A DNA stretch of 64,000 nucleotides from an uncultured Lachnospiraceae bacterium (GCA_946554445.1 CAMNSD010000025.1:1-64000); one strand, 5' to 3'. Shown: positions 36,294-46,380, counted from the stretch's first letter. Notes: generated by a model from the letters alone, not told the origin. A program made the numbers and translations.

Positions 36294-38348
36294 TTAATTT
36301 CCTCGTGTTTCCCATACTTTCCTGGTATCATAAATTACTTTAATCCCTGCATACTCCATTTCACGTATAAACGGGATATCCATAGGATTATCCTGATGCC
36401 GGTCTGGGGCATGAGGCATCCGCCTTGCATACACGACAGGCTCTCCTGTTTGCGGCTCCTGTGTCATCTCCTGCTTTTCCAGGGGTTTTCCCTCATGACC
36501 GTCCAGAATATACTTCATATTTTCTCTCAGGCGTATGATGATATCTTTTTCTCCTCTTCCGGGACCACCATACAATACGCTTATCTCATCCATTCTGTCC
36601 TGCAATTTCCCAAGCATTGTATAGACATGTTCCACACTGCCATGCAATGCCTTTCCAAACGGCATACACAATTCATCACCGCAAAAGAGGATTTTCTCCT
36701 TTTTATCTAAAAAGAGAAGACTTCCAACCGCATGGTCCGAAAACTTTATTGTTTCGATCTCTCTTCCGCCCAGGTCAAACGTGTATCCTTCATCAATAAT
36801 CACGACAGGATAATCTCTTGGAAAGTCTATCCCTTCAAAGCTTGGAAACGGAATGGTAGCCAACGGCTGTGTTTCTTTTGACATGTATACGCATTCAAAA
36901 TAACAGTTGTTTGCGGTATGGTCAAAATGATCATGAGTGTTGGCAATATATTTTACCGGTTTGTCTGTCAGGCTCTGGCAAAAAGCTCTTGTATTACCGC
37001 ACCCGTAACCGCTGTCAATGACAAGCGCTTCCTTCTCCCCCTCCAGAAGGTAAAAATAGTCTCCGTCACTGGCTATCTGCCATGTCCCTGGCGCGATGAG
37101 TTCTGCATGATAATATGGTATATTCATAGGAAGTCGATTCCCTAGCTCATCCTCCAGAAGCACCTCACATTTACTTGAAAAATCAATTTTATCTTTTGTC
37201 TGCGCAAAAAGCCAGTCATGGATCGCTTCCAGGTTATAGGCATGCGTCCATGTATGAACATGATATGCACCTGGGAAAGGCTCTTCTCCATCCGGCAGTA
37301 CACTGTCTTTCTCAAACCAGGTAAAGAAAATATGCTCCCCGGTTCTGGCAAGCCTCCTCACCGCATTATTCTGTTCTTCCAGCGGATCCTTGGCATTTAA
37401 AGTTCCCCTTACCACACAACCACCCTGCTTTTCCACCTGTTCCATACACTTCCCCATAATGGGAAAAGCTTTTTCATCCATTTCTGACACTAAAATCCAC
37501 AGGTTCTCATCTTTTACGACTCCCATGGAGGCCGGATTCCACTGACCGGCCACCAGAAAACACCCTGCAAAAAATCCTGGATTGCGTATCAGAAGTTCAC
37601 AGAGCATCATACATCCCATGGACTGGCCTGTGCCATAAATCCTTTTTTCATCAATCGGATAGACTCGCAACAGCATACGGATTAATTCCAGTGTTGCATC
37701 CGCTTCCCAGGTGACTTCAAAATCATCGTTGGCTGTCTGTTCCGGATACCTTGGCGCTAAAACAAAACATGTATGACGATCCTGCGCACGCTGTCCAGCC
37801 CAGACTGTTGCACCATTCCCCTGTGCCAGAGGCGCCATAATATCCTCAGAGCAGGAGCCTGCATCATGCATAAACAGCACCAACGGATACTTTTTTCCTT
37901 CCTCCATAACCCAAGGGCAAAAAAGATTAAACTCCAACTTACAATGATTACCCGTAGTGACAAACGTAAAATTTTGGAATGCATCTACCGTCAGATTCAT
38001 TACCTGGTTATTTTTCCTGTAATTGTTTTCTCCCGGGAGTCTGACTTCCACTTCTCCGGGCGCAATCCATAGCTTAGCATCCCTTCCTTTTCCAATTCTT
38101 CTTTTTACGGATGCGGACTTATCCTTTAGGTCCAGTTCAAGAATTACATATCTTCCTTCCGCCGACTCCTGTCCTGGTTCTCCTGACTGACTGGTGTACA
38201 TTTTTGTGATATGCCGTTCTTTTACCTGATAATCAGCCGCCTTAATCCCATCACCAGGAACGACATTATCATATTCCAGCACCGCCGCTGATACCATCTG
38301 TCCGTTTCCCGTAACCTCTGTTACTGCTGTAATATTATTTATCTCCAT
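36294..38348 (-). CDS. Fusion of an alpha/beta-hydrolase (esterase) and a metallo-beta-lactamase domain
   Basis: The 684-residue protein has an N-terminal beta-rich part (about 1-130), an esterase domain like the PHB-depolymerase/feruloyl-esterase group (about 140-385, nucleophile S243 in GTGQSMGC, FMHDAGS as oxyanion strand), and a C-terminal metallo-beta-lactamase fold (about 405-640, NTHDHFDH at 470-477, CGDELC for a later ligand, DSGYG). A GGAGG site precedes the ATG. It is downstream of the ceramidase-like gene (20 bp) in the direction of the Opp operon. Its position in the tannin locus suggests ester or lactone cleavage of plant phenolics; that is inference. Confidence 0.8.
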   Translation of the reverse strand: MEINNITAVTEVTGNGQMVSAAVLEYDNVVPGDGIKAADYQVKERHITKMYTSQSGEPGQESAEGRYVILELDLKDKSASVKRRIGKGRDAKLWIAPGEVEVRLPGENNYRKNNQVMNLTVDAFQNFTFVTTGNHCKLEFNLFCPWVMEEGKKYPLVLFMHDAGSCSEDIMAPLAQGNGATVWAGQRAQDRHTCFVLAPRYPEQTANDDFEVTWEADATLELIRMLLRVYPIDEKRIYGTGQSMGCMMLCELLIRNPGFFAGCFLVAGQWNPASMGVVKDENLWILVSEMDEKAFPIMGKCMEQVEKQGGCVVRGTLNAKDPLEEQNNAVRRLARTGEHIFFTWFEKDSVLPDGEEPFPGAYHVHTWTHAYNLEAIHDWLFAQTKDKIDFSSKCEVLLEDELGNRLPMNIPYYHAELIAPGTWQIASDGDYFYLLEGEKEALVIDSGYGCGNTRAFCQSLTDKPVKYIANTHDHFDHTANNCYFECVYMSKETQPLATIPFPSFEGIDFPRDYPVVIIDEGYTFDLGGREIETIKFSDHAVGSLLFLDKKEKILFCGDELCMPFGKALHGSVEHVYTMLGKLQDRMDEISVLYGGPGRGEKDIIIRLRENMKYILDGHEGKPLEKQEMTQEPQTGEPVVYARRMPHAPDRHQDNPMDIPFIREMEYAGIKVIYDTRKVWETRGN

Positions 38349-38368
38349 TGTTCCTCCACTCTAATGCC

Positions 38369-39625
38369 TTATACCCGATACATACTTTCAAGAAGTTCCA
38401 ACGTCTTTCTTGTCAACAGTTCCGCCGCGCCCTTTCCAAAAGGTGAATTCATTGCTTCATACGTATATCTTTCATAAGATCTCTTGTCCGCCATATATTT
38501 GGACGCCCCGTTTACCATTGTGCAGACTAACGTATTTTGATAAGGTGAACCTGCACTGATTGCAATCCCACTGCAACAATTCAGTTCCGGTCTGACTCCA
38601 ATCAGAACAAGACTGCCTATACACACTGCTTCTACCTCTATTTCTCTGTCCATGGACAAGGTATATTCTGCCTCCTTTACCGGATGAAGCTTCTTTAAAT
38701 CCCTCTCCATCTCTTTTCCCGGCACGAGGAACTTCGCCTTCCCGTATTCTATCCTATCTTCCACATTGACACAGACGATTTCCGGAAGCACATCACAAAC
38801 TGTTTTACCAAGTTTTTCACCAAGCCGCTCACAGATATCAAATCCCTCTTCCTGGCGGTCTCTGCGCGCCCGCTCTCCCTGTACAAAAATCTCGCTTACA
38901 GTTTTCTCTATCGGACACTGATCTCCCGCTGCGCCTATTAAAAATAAACTTATTGTATCTTCCTCTTTATAGCACTTTTCAATATAATCACTGGCTATGC
39001 CCGCAAGATCAGGGGTAACAACCTTACCGCCCGCATTGAGCTCAGAACCGTCAAGTACGGAGGATTGTACGCCAAAATGGAACAGGACTGCCAGTACTGA
39101 TCCATCTTCCCGGTTTAGGCGTAAAATTGACACGGTATGGTCTGTGAGCCCCAGGCCGCCTTCTCCAATCCACCATCCATCCTGCAATTTAACATCCCTG
39201 TTCCTGTTGACATCGCACATCCCTTCTCCAAATCCTGCCGTTACCGGCTGCAGAGAGTCAAAAGCCTGCTCTGCCGCCTTCAGGGATGCTTTGCATATCG
39301 CTTCACGATAGACCGCTTTTTGCTCTATTTTTTCCTTGTCTCCTAAAATTGCATCCGGCAGTAAATGAGGCGCGGAAAACGTATGCGTCACGCACACCCA
39401 GATTCGTGACTCTTTCAGGTGAAAATGTTTGGCAATCCCCTTCCGTATTAAACCAACCTCTTCCTCGGGAAGCGATGTCATCTCAAGAGACAGGCAGACA
39501 AAAATATCTCCATTTTCTATCACTACGGCACGAGCATATAATGCTTTATGTATCACTGTAAAATTTTCTATCATCAAATATTCATCTGTTATTATAATCT
39601 CAGATTTTCCTGCTCCGGCTTTCAT
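38369..39625 (-). CDS. Neutral/alkaline ceramidase-like hydrolase
   Basis: The 418-residue protein has recognisable blocks of the neutral ceramidase N-terminal domain superfamily: THTFSAPH (zinc-binding HTH-like block), DVNRNRDV, VLFHFGVQSSVLDG and LIGAAGDQCPI. No signal peptide is present, so it should be cytosolic, unlike true ceramidases. Family members in anaerobes are mostly uncharacterised and could hydrolyse other amides or esters. It is 21 bp downstream of the oppF-like gene and 20 bp upstream of the esterase/MBL fusion gene, so it is likely part of the transporter operon. Confidence 0.7.
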   Translation of the reverse strand: MKAGAGKSEIIITDEYLMIENFTVIHKALYARAVVIENGDIFVCLSLEMTSLPEEEVGLIRKGIAKHFHLKESRIWVCVTHTFSAPHLLPDAILGDKEKIEQKAVYREAICKASLKAAEQAFDSLQPVTAGFGEGMCDVNRNRDVKLQDGWWIGEGGLGLTDHTVSILRLNREDGSVLAVLFHFGVQSSVLDGSELNAGGKVVTPDLAGIASDYIEKCYKEEDTISLFLIGAAGDQCPIEKTVSEIFVQGERARRDRQEEGFDICERLGEKLGKTVCDVLPEIVCVNVEDRIEYGKAKFLVPGKEMERDLKKLHPVKEAEYTLSMDREIEVEAVCIGSLVLIGVRPELNCCSGIAISAGSPYQNTLVCTMVNGASKYMADKRSYERYTYEAMNSPFGKGAAELLTRKTLELLESMYRV

Positions 39626-39646
39626 TGTTCTCTACCTTTCTTACTC

Positions 39647-40603
39647 TTATTCCCAAACTTCCTCCGCCCTGCAACAAGACACAAAATGATCCTTTGATAT
39701 CTCGCGAAGCTGCTGAGGCTGCCTGCACTGTTCTGTTGCATGAGGACATCTGGCCGCAAACCTGCATCCGGGTTTGGGTTCAATGGGAGACACAATCTCT
39801 CCCTGTAATATAATCCTCTCTCTTTTTTGATGAATGTCAACAGAAGGAATTGCCGAAAGCAATGCCTTTGTATATGGATGCACCGGATTGGCAAACAATT
39901 CCCTGGAAGTTGTTGTCTCCACAAGTTGCCCCAGATACATCACGCAAATATAATCAGAGATGTGCTTTACCACCGACAAATCATGAGTGACAAACATATA
40001 AGTAACGCCCGATTTTTCCTGCAAATCCTGTAAAAGGTTTAACACCTGCGCCTGAATGGAAACATCCAAAGCAGACACGGGTTCATCACAAACGACAAAT
40101 GTTGGATTTAAGGCCAGCGCCCGCCCGATTCCTACTCTCTGCCTTCTCCCACCATCCAGTTCATGCGGATAGGCGTACCGAAGCCTTTCATCAATACCAA
40201 CCATTTCCATGATTCTATCGGCCTCATCCTGTAGTTCACCTTTCTTGTATTTCCCGCTAAGTTCCAAGGGTTCGCGAATGGTTTCCTCCACGGTCATTCT
40301 TGGATTCAAAGAGGCAAAAGGATCCTGGAAAATAATCTGCATCTGTTCTCTTAATTGATGTAGCTTATGTTTGGATACATGTGTAATGTCTTCCCCATGA
40401 AATAAGATCTGTCCGTCAGTACTTTCATACAGATGAATCAGGGTACGCCCAAGAGTAGATTTTCCGCATCCGGATTCCCCCACCACTCCCATGGTCTGTC
40501 CTTTTCCAATCGTAAACGTCACATCGTCCACTGCATGAAGCATCCCTTTCGGAGTCTCAAAATATTTCTTCAGATGCTTTACTTCCATCAAAATTTCTGA
40601 CAT
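39647..40603 (-). CDS. Oligopeptide-type ABC transporter ATP-binding protein (OppF/DppF)
   Basis: The 318-residue protein has Walker A GESGCGKST, the Q-loop QDPFASLNP, a variant signature LDGGRRQRV in place of LSGGQ, Walker B VVCDEPVSALD, and the C-terminal oligopeptide-transporter domain with the cysteine block CRFAARCPHATEQC. It is the second ATPase of the five-gene operon and should energise import together with the OppD-like subunit. The substituted signature is found in related transporters and is probably functional. Confidence 0.9.
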   Translation of the reverse strand: MSEILMEVKHLKKYFETPKGMLHAVDDVTFTIGKGQTMGVVGESGCGKSTLGRTLIHLYESTDGQILFHGEDITHVSKHKLHQLREQMQIIFQDPFASLNPRMTVEETIREPLELSGKYKKGELQDEADRIMEMVGIDERLRYAYPHELDGGRRQRVGIGRALALNPTFVVCDEPVSALDVSIQAQVLNLLQDLQEKSGVTYMFVTHDLSVVKHISDYICVMYLGQLVETTTSRELFANPVHPYTKALLSAIPSVDIHQKRERIILQGEIVSPIEPKPGCRFAARCPHATEQCRQPQQLREISKDHFVSCCRAEEVWE

Positions 40604-40622
40604 TTTCTCTCATCTCCTCTCT

Positions 40623-41630
40623 CTAACCGGTTACCCGGGCAGCTTTCTCAACTTGCTCATTATCCCGGTGCAGGCAGCGGCATACATGTGTCCCGTCAAT
40701 CCCAGTAAGTTCAACGCCCGCCGCTTTACACCTCTCATCCGCATAGGGACAGCGTGGTGAAAAAGCACATCCGGAAGGAAGATTGGCAGGATCCGGAGGC
40801 ATCCCCATAATAGGAGATAATCTCTCCACATCCGAATTAATATCCGGAAGGGATCCGAACAGACCGATTGTGTAAGGATGACAGGGATGATCAAATATTT
40901 CCTCCCGGCTTCCATACTCTACTATCTGCCCCGCATAGACAACAGCCACATTATCGCAGACCTCCGCCACAATCCCCAGATCGTGAGTAATCATGATCAT
41001 AGAAGTATCCATCTCCTTTTGAAGGTTCTTAATAATATCCAGTACCTGTGCCTGAATCGTCACATCAAGCGCCGTAGTCGGCTCATCCGCCAGCAACAGA
41101 TCGGGATTACAGGATAAGGCCATCGCAATCACCACTCTCTGTTTCATACCCCCGGAAAACTGATGCGGATAATCACGATATCGGGATGCCGGTATTCCTA
41201 CCATCTCCAACATCCTTTTGGCTTTCTTTTCCGCTTCTTTTGCAGATATCTTTTCATGCAGGGCTATTCCTTCCGCTATCTGTCTTCCCACCCGCATGAC
41301 TGGATTCAATGCAGTCATAGGATCCTGAAATATCATAGCGATTCTTCTTCCCCGTATCTTTCTCATCTCATCATCTGACAGCTTTAACAGATCTGTCCCT
41401 TCCAGTAAAATCTCTCCGCTGTCAACCTGTGCAGGCGGCTGCGGCAAAATCCTTAAAATAGATTTTGCAATGGTTGTCTTCCCTGCACCGGTCTCACCTA
41501 CCAGTCCAAGCGTTTCTCCCTTTTGCAAGGAAAATGACACTCCATTTACCGCATGGATATTCCTGCCTTCAGAAGTATAATGAACCTTTAAATTGTTTAC
41601 TTCAATAAACGGAGTTCCCTTTTTGCCCAT
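40623..41630 (-). CDS. Oligopeptide-type ABC transporter ATP-binding protein (OppD/DppD)
   Basis: The 335-residue protein has Walker A GETGAGKTT, QDPMTALNP, signature FSGGMKQRV, Walker B LLADEPTTALD and the C-terminal FSPRCPYADERC block that in some members binds an iron-sulfur cluster. It follows the oppC-like gene by 15 bp. Confidence 0.92.
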   Translation of the reverse strand: MGKKGTPFIEVNNLKVHYTSEGRNIHAVNGVSFSLQKGETLGLVGETGAGKTTIAKSILRILPQPPAQVDSGEILLEGTDLLKLSDDEMRKIRGRRIAMIFQDPMTALNPVMRVGRQIAEGIALHEKISAKEAEKKAKRMLEMVGIPASRYRDYPHQFSGGMKQRVVIAMALSCNPDLLLADEPTTALDVTIQAQVLDIIKNLQKEMDTSMIMITHDLGIVAEVCDNVAVVYAGQIVEYGSREEIFDHPCHPYTIGLFGSLPDINSDVERLSPIMGMPPDPANLPSGCAFSPRCPYADERCKAAGVELTGIDGTHVCRCLHRDNEQVEKAARVTG

Positions 41631-41645
41631 ATTCTTATCCTCCTG

Positions 41646-42539
41646 TTATTTCTTCAGTTTGGGATCCATAGCGTCCCGTAATCCGTCTCCTAACATATTC
41701 AGGGAGAGCACTACCAGCGCGATAGCAATCCCTGGAAACAGCACCATGTGCGGATAATCCCTCATATAAGTTCTGCCTGCTGATAACATAGCTCCCCATT
41801 CCGGTGTCGGCGGCTGTACGCCAAGCCCTATATAGCTTAAGGAAGCTGCCATTAAGATGGTATTTCCAATGCCCATTGTCACAGATACAATGATGGGGGA
41901 AATACTGTTTGGCAGAATATGTTTTATGATCAGTCGAGGTATGGAGCAGTTAATCGTCTGTGCCGCTTCTAAATATTCCATCTTCCGCACACCCATAATG
42001 GAACCTCTGAGGAGTCTCACCGTCATGGGAATGCCACCAATCGATAAGGCAATGATCGTATTGACAAAGCCGCTTCCCAAACATGCTGAAATAGCAATCG
42101 CCAAAAGGATTCCAGGTATCGCCTGCAAAATATCTATCAGACGCATGATCACCGTATCCACAGTCCCGCCAAAATACCCTACGATGGAACCGATCACCAT
42201 TCCAATAACTGTTGAAATAATTGTTGCCAGAAAACCGAGCGCCAGAGACCATCTTGCCCCATAAAGCAGTCGGCTGAAAATATCTCTTCCCATTTCATCC
42301 GCACCACATAAATGCTTTAGAGAAGGTGAGGCAAAGCGGTCAATCATATTAAGTTCGTCATATTCATAAGGCATAATCCAGGGAGAAAGAACCGCCAGCA
42401 CAAATAGAAACAGCGTAATACAAAGGCCTGCCATCGCAAGCTTATTTTTCATCAGCCGCTTCATGACCAGACTGAACTGGCTTTCTTTCTTTTTACGTTC
42501 CAGTGTTACCCCTCCTGCAATCGCCGCACTATTAGCCAT
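41646..42539 (-). CDS. Oligopeptide-type ABC transporter permease (OppC/DppC)
   Basis: The start was set at 42539, where the ATG overlaps the upstream permease gene by 8 bp and has GGAGG upstream. The 297-residue protein has an N-terminal soluble segment, about six membrane helices and the EAA-type loop (LEAAQTINCSIPRLIIKHILPN). The GADEMGRDIFSRLLYG motif is typical of the C permease. Confidence 0.9.
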   Translation of the reverse strand: MANSAAIAGGVTLERKKKESQFSLVMKRLMKNKLAMAGLCITLFLFVLAVLSPWIMPYEYDELNMIDRFASPSLKHLCGADEMGRDIFSRLLYGARWSLALGFLATIISTVIGMVIGSIVGYFGGTVDTVIMRLIDILQAIPGILLAIAISACLGSGFVNTIIALSIGGIPMTVRLLRGSIMGVRKMEYLEAAQTINCSIPRLIIKHILPNSISPIIVSVTMGIGNTILMAASLSYIGLGVQPPTPEWGAMLSAGRTYMRDYPHMVLFPGIAIALVVLSLNMLGDGLRDAMDPKLKK

Positions 42540-43503
42540 TTGCTTTCTTCCTCCTTCCAAAAGATTTCTGCTGTCCTTCATATTGCGCCTTAATTCTGGG
42601 ATCCACATAAGCATAGATCACATCCACCAACAGCATGATCAAACTGAATAATGCACCCAGGAACAACACACCGCCCATTACCACCGGATAATCTCTGTTA
42701 TTGATCGCCGATGTAGTATACATGCCGATACCGGGAATCGAAAATACCGATTCGATAACCACAGTTCCTCCAAGCATCATGCCCATACCATTTCCCACAA
42801 CAGTGATAATAGGAATCAGCGCATTGGGCAGTGCATGTTTATATAAAATCTCCCTTTCAGAAAGTCCCTTCGCCCGTGCTGTCACAATATAGTCCGAGCG
42901 GATAACCTCCAGCATACTGGAGCGTGTCTGTCTCGCCTGCGATGCAATTCCCGCAAAGGCATTTGCTATACAGGGCAGTATAAAATACTGTATTCCACCT
43001 ACGCCATAAGGCGGCAGCCATCCCAGTCTTACCGCGAAAAGCAAAACCAGCATCATGGCCAGCCAAAAACCCGGAATGGATACCCCGGCAAGTGCGATGA
43101 CCATACAGATCCTGTCTGCCACTCCATTCTGATGAACCGCCGCCGTGATTCCTAGTGGGGTTCCTATCAGGATCTGGAGTAGCATACAGATTACCGCAAT
43201 CGTAACCGTATAAGGCAAGCGGTATAAAATACCCGACATAACGGATTGATTCTGAAAATAAGAAGTGCCAAGATCAAAGTGTAAAAACACCTGATTTAAA
43301 TAGTCGAGTAATCTCACAATATAAGGGCGATCCAGTCCCATCTCCACACGCTTTGCCTCAATCGCCGCCGGTGTCGCTGAATTTTCTAAAATAGCCGCTG
43401 CCGGATCTCCCGGACAAAAATACATGATAGTAAAAATAACAACAGCGATCCCCAATAAAACCGGGATCATCCACAATAATCTTTTAACAACATATTTCCA
43501 CAT
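42532..43503 (-). CDS. Oligopeptide-type ABC transporter permease (OppB/DppB)
   Basis: The 323-residue integral membrane protein has MWKYVVKRLLWMIPVLLGIA at the start and the EAA loop (YIVTARAKGLSEREILYKHALPNAL). It is the second gene of the operon, 63 bp after the binding protein. Confidence 0.92.
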   Translation of the reverse strand: MWKYVVKRLLWMIPVLLGIAVVIFTIMYFCPGDPAAAILENSATPAAIEAKRVEMGLDRPYIVRLLDYLNQVFLHFDLGTSYFQNQSVMSGILYRLPYTVTIAVICMLLQILIGTPLGITAAVHQNGVADRICMVIALAGVSIPGFWLAMMLVLLFAVRLGWLPPYGVGGIQYFILPCIANAFAGIASQARQTRSSMLEVIRSDYIVTARAKGLSEREILYKHALPNALIPIITVVGNGMGMMLGGTVVIESVFSIPGIGMYTTSAINNRDYPVVMGGVLFLGALFSLIMLLVDVIYAYVDPRIKAQYEGQQKSFGRRKKANG

Positions 43504-43566
43504 ATATGTCCTCCTCTCCTGTTACGCAGGAAGGCAGCTTATCAGGCTGCCTTCACATCTTGTTAT

Positions 43567-45243
43567 TTACTGCGCATATGAACAAGCACCCGGAAGGATC
43601 TGCTTTCTGATGTCCAACGCCACATTTGTGATCTTGTTAGAATGAACAATATTGATGGGACCTTCTACTACGCCGTAACCATAACATTTTTCCACCAAGT
43701 AATCGTGGAACGCCTCGATACTCTCCGGTCCATATGTATCGGTATTTAACGCTGCCTGCATCAGCCTATCCAGTTCCTCATCTACCACAAAGTTTGCTGT
43801 ACCGCCGGTAATCTCTCTATAGTCCCTTGCATCCCAGCACAGTTTCCACTGATTGACTATGTAGTCTGTACTTCCGGTGGACTTTAATAAAATATCAAAT
43901 CCCTCTGCATTATACTGCTCCTGCTGCCCCATCATCTGGTCATATCCAATCAACTCCACAGTGACGCCAATCTGTCCCCAGTATGCCTGCAGGAGCTGAG
44001 CAATCATCTCTGACATGCCGGAATTAATGTATTCCAGTCTGAGAGTTCTGCCATCATAACTCGACTGTGCCAGATATTCTTTCGCTTTATCCACATCATA
44101 ATCATAGTAATTTTCATTATCCCACTCCGGATTATAGTCCGGATAAGTCGTATTCGCAAAATCCTTTACTGCCATACCGTTTCCATTAAATGCGCCGGTG
44201 TTCACACCTTCTTTATCAATCGCATATGCCAATGCAAGTCTTAAATTTTCATCGTCCTTAAATACAGAACTATCTGACATATTGTATTCCACATCATATG
44301 TGAGGTTGTCAAGCACAACACCAACTGCGTTGCCCTCTGCGAACTCTCCGCCTTCACCAAACTTAGAAATATCCGTATCCGGCACACCGTTCGAAATATC
44401 CACCGCCCCTGTCTGGAGCGCCACTGTATGCTGTGATGCTTCCGTAATCACCGAAAATTTAATTTCTGAAACATTATGAACACTGGTCCCATGCACAAGG
44501 GATTCATCTGTCTGCCAATAATTCCCTGTATCCTTCATGATAATTTCAGAACCCGGGACATAGCTTTCCACAAGGTAAGCAGAAGTTCCTACCGGAGTCG
44601 CTGCCATCTGGTCAGGTGAGGCTTCGTATGCAGCCTGTGTCACAATAGCGCATTCCAACATAACATTTTCGAACTCTCCGATTTCCAATGCCTTATTGAA
44701 CTTAAACTCCACATTGTAATCATCAATTGCCGTCACACTGTCAATTACGGAAAGTTTGCCGTAATTTTTAGTAGCGATTGCGGATTCAAAGCTAAATACA
44801 ATATCGCTGGACGTAAGAGGGTTCCCTTTTGCATCATGAATATAATCATAAAGTTCTACATGATAAGTCTGGGGATCGATCTGTTCATAGTTCTTAGCCA
44901 GCACACCATATGCCACGCCATTTTCACGAGTGATCATATACTCATAAGTAGTGAACAAAACAGCTATCCTACCCATTGACATACCCGACCAAGGCCCCAT
45001 ATTTTCAGGATCTGCCATAATACCAACCGTCACAGAATCTGCCTTTCCCCCGGATATAGCCGCCTGTGTGTCAGCTTCCCCAACAGATGATTCTGCAGGC
45101 TGTTCCGGCTCCTCTACCTGCGTCGGCTCTTCTACATCTACAATACTTTCCTGCCCTGCACTAGCTCCGCAGCCTGCAAGGACGGCAGATGCCATCATAC
45201 TTACCGCCAACACAAGTGCAAATCTTCTTCTTTGCTTTTTCAT
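43567..45243 (-). CDS. ABC transporter substrate-binding lipoprotein (OppA/DppA, family 5)
   Basis: The 558-residue protein has a lipoprotein signal peptide (lipobox ASAVLAGCG) and an acidic linker with TQVEEPEQPAESS. It then has the family-5 fold with VEFKFNKALEIGEFENV, LALAYAIDKEGV and a C-terminal GVVEGPINIVHSN block. It heads the operon that also encodes the permeases, ATPases, the ceramidase-like protein and the esterase/MBL fusion. The ligand is unknown; given the neighbours it may be a phenolic conjugate rather than a peptide. Confidence 0.92.
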   Translation of the reverse strand: MKKQRRRFALVLAVSMMASAVLAGCGASAGQESIVDVEEPTQVEEPEQPAESSVGEADTQAAISGGKADSVTVGIMADPENMGPWSGMSMGRIAVLFTTYEYMITRENGVAYGVLAKNYEQIDPQTYHVELYDYIHDAKGNPLTSSDIVFSFESAIATKNYGKLSVIDSVTAIDDYNVEFKFNKALEIGEFENVMLECAIVTQAAYEASPDQMAATPVGTSAYLVESYVPGSEIIMKDTGNYWQTDESLVHGTSVHNVSEIKFSVITEASQHTVALQTGAVDISNGVPDTDISKFGEGGEFAEGNAVGVVLDNLTYDVEYNMSDSSVFKDDENLRLALAYAIDKEGVNTGAFNGNGMAVKDFANTTYPDYNPEWDNENYYDYDVDKAKEYLAQSSYDGRTLRLEYINSGMSEMIAQLLQAYWGQIGVTVELIGYDQMMGQQEQYNAEGFDILLKSTGSTDYIVNQWKLCWDARDYREITGGTANFVVDEELDRLMQAALNTDTYGPESIEAFHDYLVEKCYGYGVVEGPINIVHSNKITNVALDIRKQILPGACSYAQ

Positions 45244-45331
45244 GATAATTGCTCCCTTCTCTTTTTGATTTACATTCTTTTGCCCACAAAGGATTGTGTA
45301 AATTTATTTGTCCATTTCCTTTGTACGTCTT

Positions 45332-45360
45332 ATTTTATATGTGAAAATTTACAAGAGCAA
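45332..45360 (-). promoter_or_regulatory. Probable sigma-A promoter of the Opp-type operon
   Basis: On the minus strand TTGCTC (45360-45355), 17 bp, TAAAAT (45337-45332), about 90 bp before the OppA-like start. Confidence 0.5.
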
Positions 45361-45423
45361 TCCGCTTTCCCTTCCGATTCTTGCACACTTTGCATAAATC
45401 CGTTCCGGGCATGTAACAAAATT

Positions 45424-45456
45424 AAGAGCCATAATGTCCATCGCATTATGGCTCTT
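45424..45456 (-). terminator. Terminator of the second LysR gene
   Basis: AAGAGCCATAATG / CATTATGGCTCTT is a perfect 13-bp stem with a 7-base loop. On the minus strand it is followed by AATTTTGTT. It isolates the LysR gene from the Opp-type operon. Confidence 0.85.
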
Positions 45457-45498
45457 GCAATTTATTATATAATGTCGCTTCATAAAGTATTTCTCACA

Positions 45499-46380
45499 CT
45501 ATTTTTTGTAATCCTGCACATAAGTAATAAATTTTTTCAAAGCATCTGACAGTTTCCCCTTGGCCGGATAAATAAGACTGATGGGGGTTGCCACCTCCGG
45601 CACCACATCCACCAAAACGACACGTTCACCCGCCAAATGCTCAATCGGCTTCTTGGTCAGCAAGGCCACGCCCATTCCTCTTGCCGCAAGATCGATCAAA
45701 TTCTCTCCGCGCAGACCGGTAAACCCAACGTCCGGTTCAAACCCCGCTTTTTTACAGGCATTATAACATATGGAATACATCGTGGTATTTTTATTCAGGA
45801 ATAAAAATTTTTCTTTTTCCAGCATTTCTAATGTCAGATACTCATTGTGTGCAAGTGGATGCTCCGGCGACAGTACCGCCACCAGATGGTCCGAGGTAAA
45901 CTCTATCTGTCTCATTTCACGAAACAGTCCTTCCGCATCTCTCGCAAATCCACATTCACACCTTTTTTCTTCCATCATCTGAAAGATCTGCGTGGAGTCA
46001 GCCTCTATAATGTTCAGCCTATACTCCGGATGTTCCCTTTGAAACCCGGCAAGAACATCCGTAATGTTATATTTCACCATAGCCGGAATAGATGCCACCG
46101 TTAATGTAGATGTCAGTCCGCTCAGACAAGTATGCAGTACTTTATTATACTCATCCTGTATTTCTACAATTTGTCTGGCATACGGCAGAAATGCTTTTCC
46201 AAAGTCATTCAATACTACCTTTCTCGTAGTACGGTCAAACAGAGGCGCCCCCAAGTCTTCTTCTATACTTTTGATATGCCTTGACAAAGATGACTGTGCC
46301 ATAAATAAAATATCCGCAGCCTCTAAATAATTTCCTGTTTCCGCAAGTACTACAAAATGCCGGATATAGTCAATTTCCAT
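45499..46380 (-). CDS. LysR-family transcriptional regulator (second regulator of the locus)
   Basis: The 293-residue protein has an intact N-terminal winged helix (FVVLAETGNYLEAADILFMAQSSLSRHIKSIEEDLG) and a complete effector domain ending ISLIYPAKGKLSDALKKFITYV. It resembles the frameshifted LysR protein at 32721 in layout and end, suggesting related regulators. It is 67 bp downstream of the amidohydrolase gene and upstream of the Opp-type operon, separated by a terminator. It may control either or both. Confidence 0.88.
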   Translation of the reverse strand: MEIDYIRHFVVLAETGNYLEAADILFMAQSSLSRHIKSIEEDLGAPLFDRTTRKVVLNDFGKAFLPYARQIVEIQDEYNKVLHTCLSGLTSTLTVASIPAMVKYNITDVLAGFQREHPEYRLNIIEADSTQIFQMMEEKRCECGFARDAEGLFREMRQIEFTSDHLVAVLSPEHPLAHNEYLTLEMLEKEKFLFLNKNTTMYSICYNACKKAGFEPDVGFTGLRGENLIDLAARGMGVALLTKKPIEHLAGERVVLVDVVPEVATPISLIYPAKGKLSDALKKFITYVQDYKK

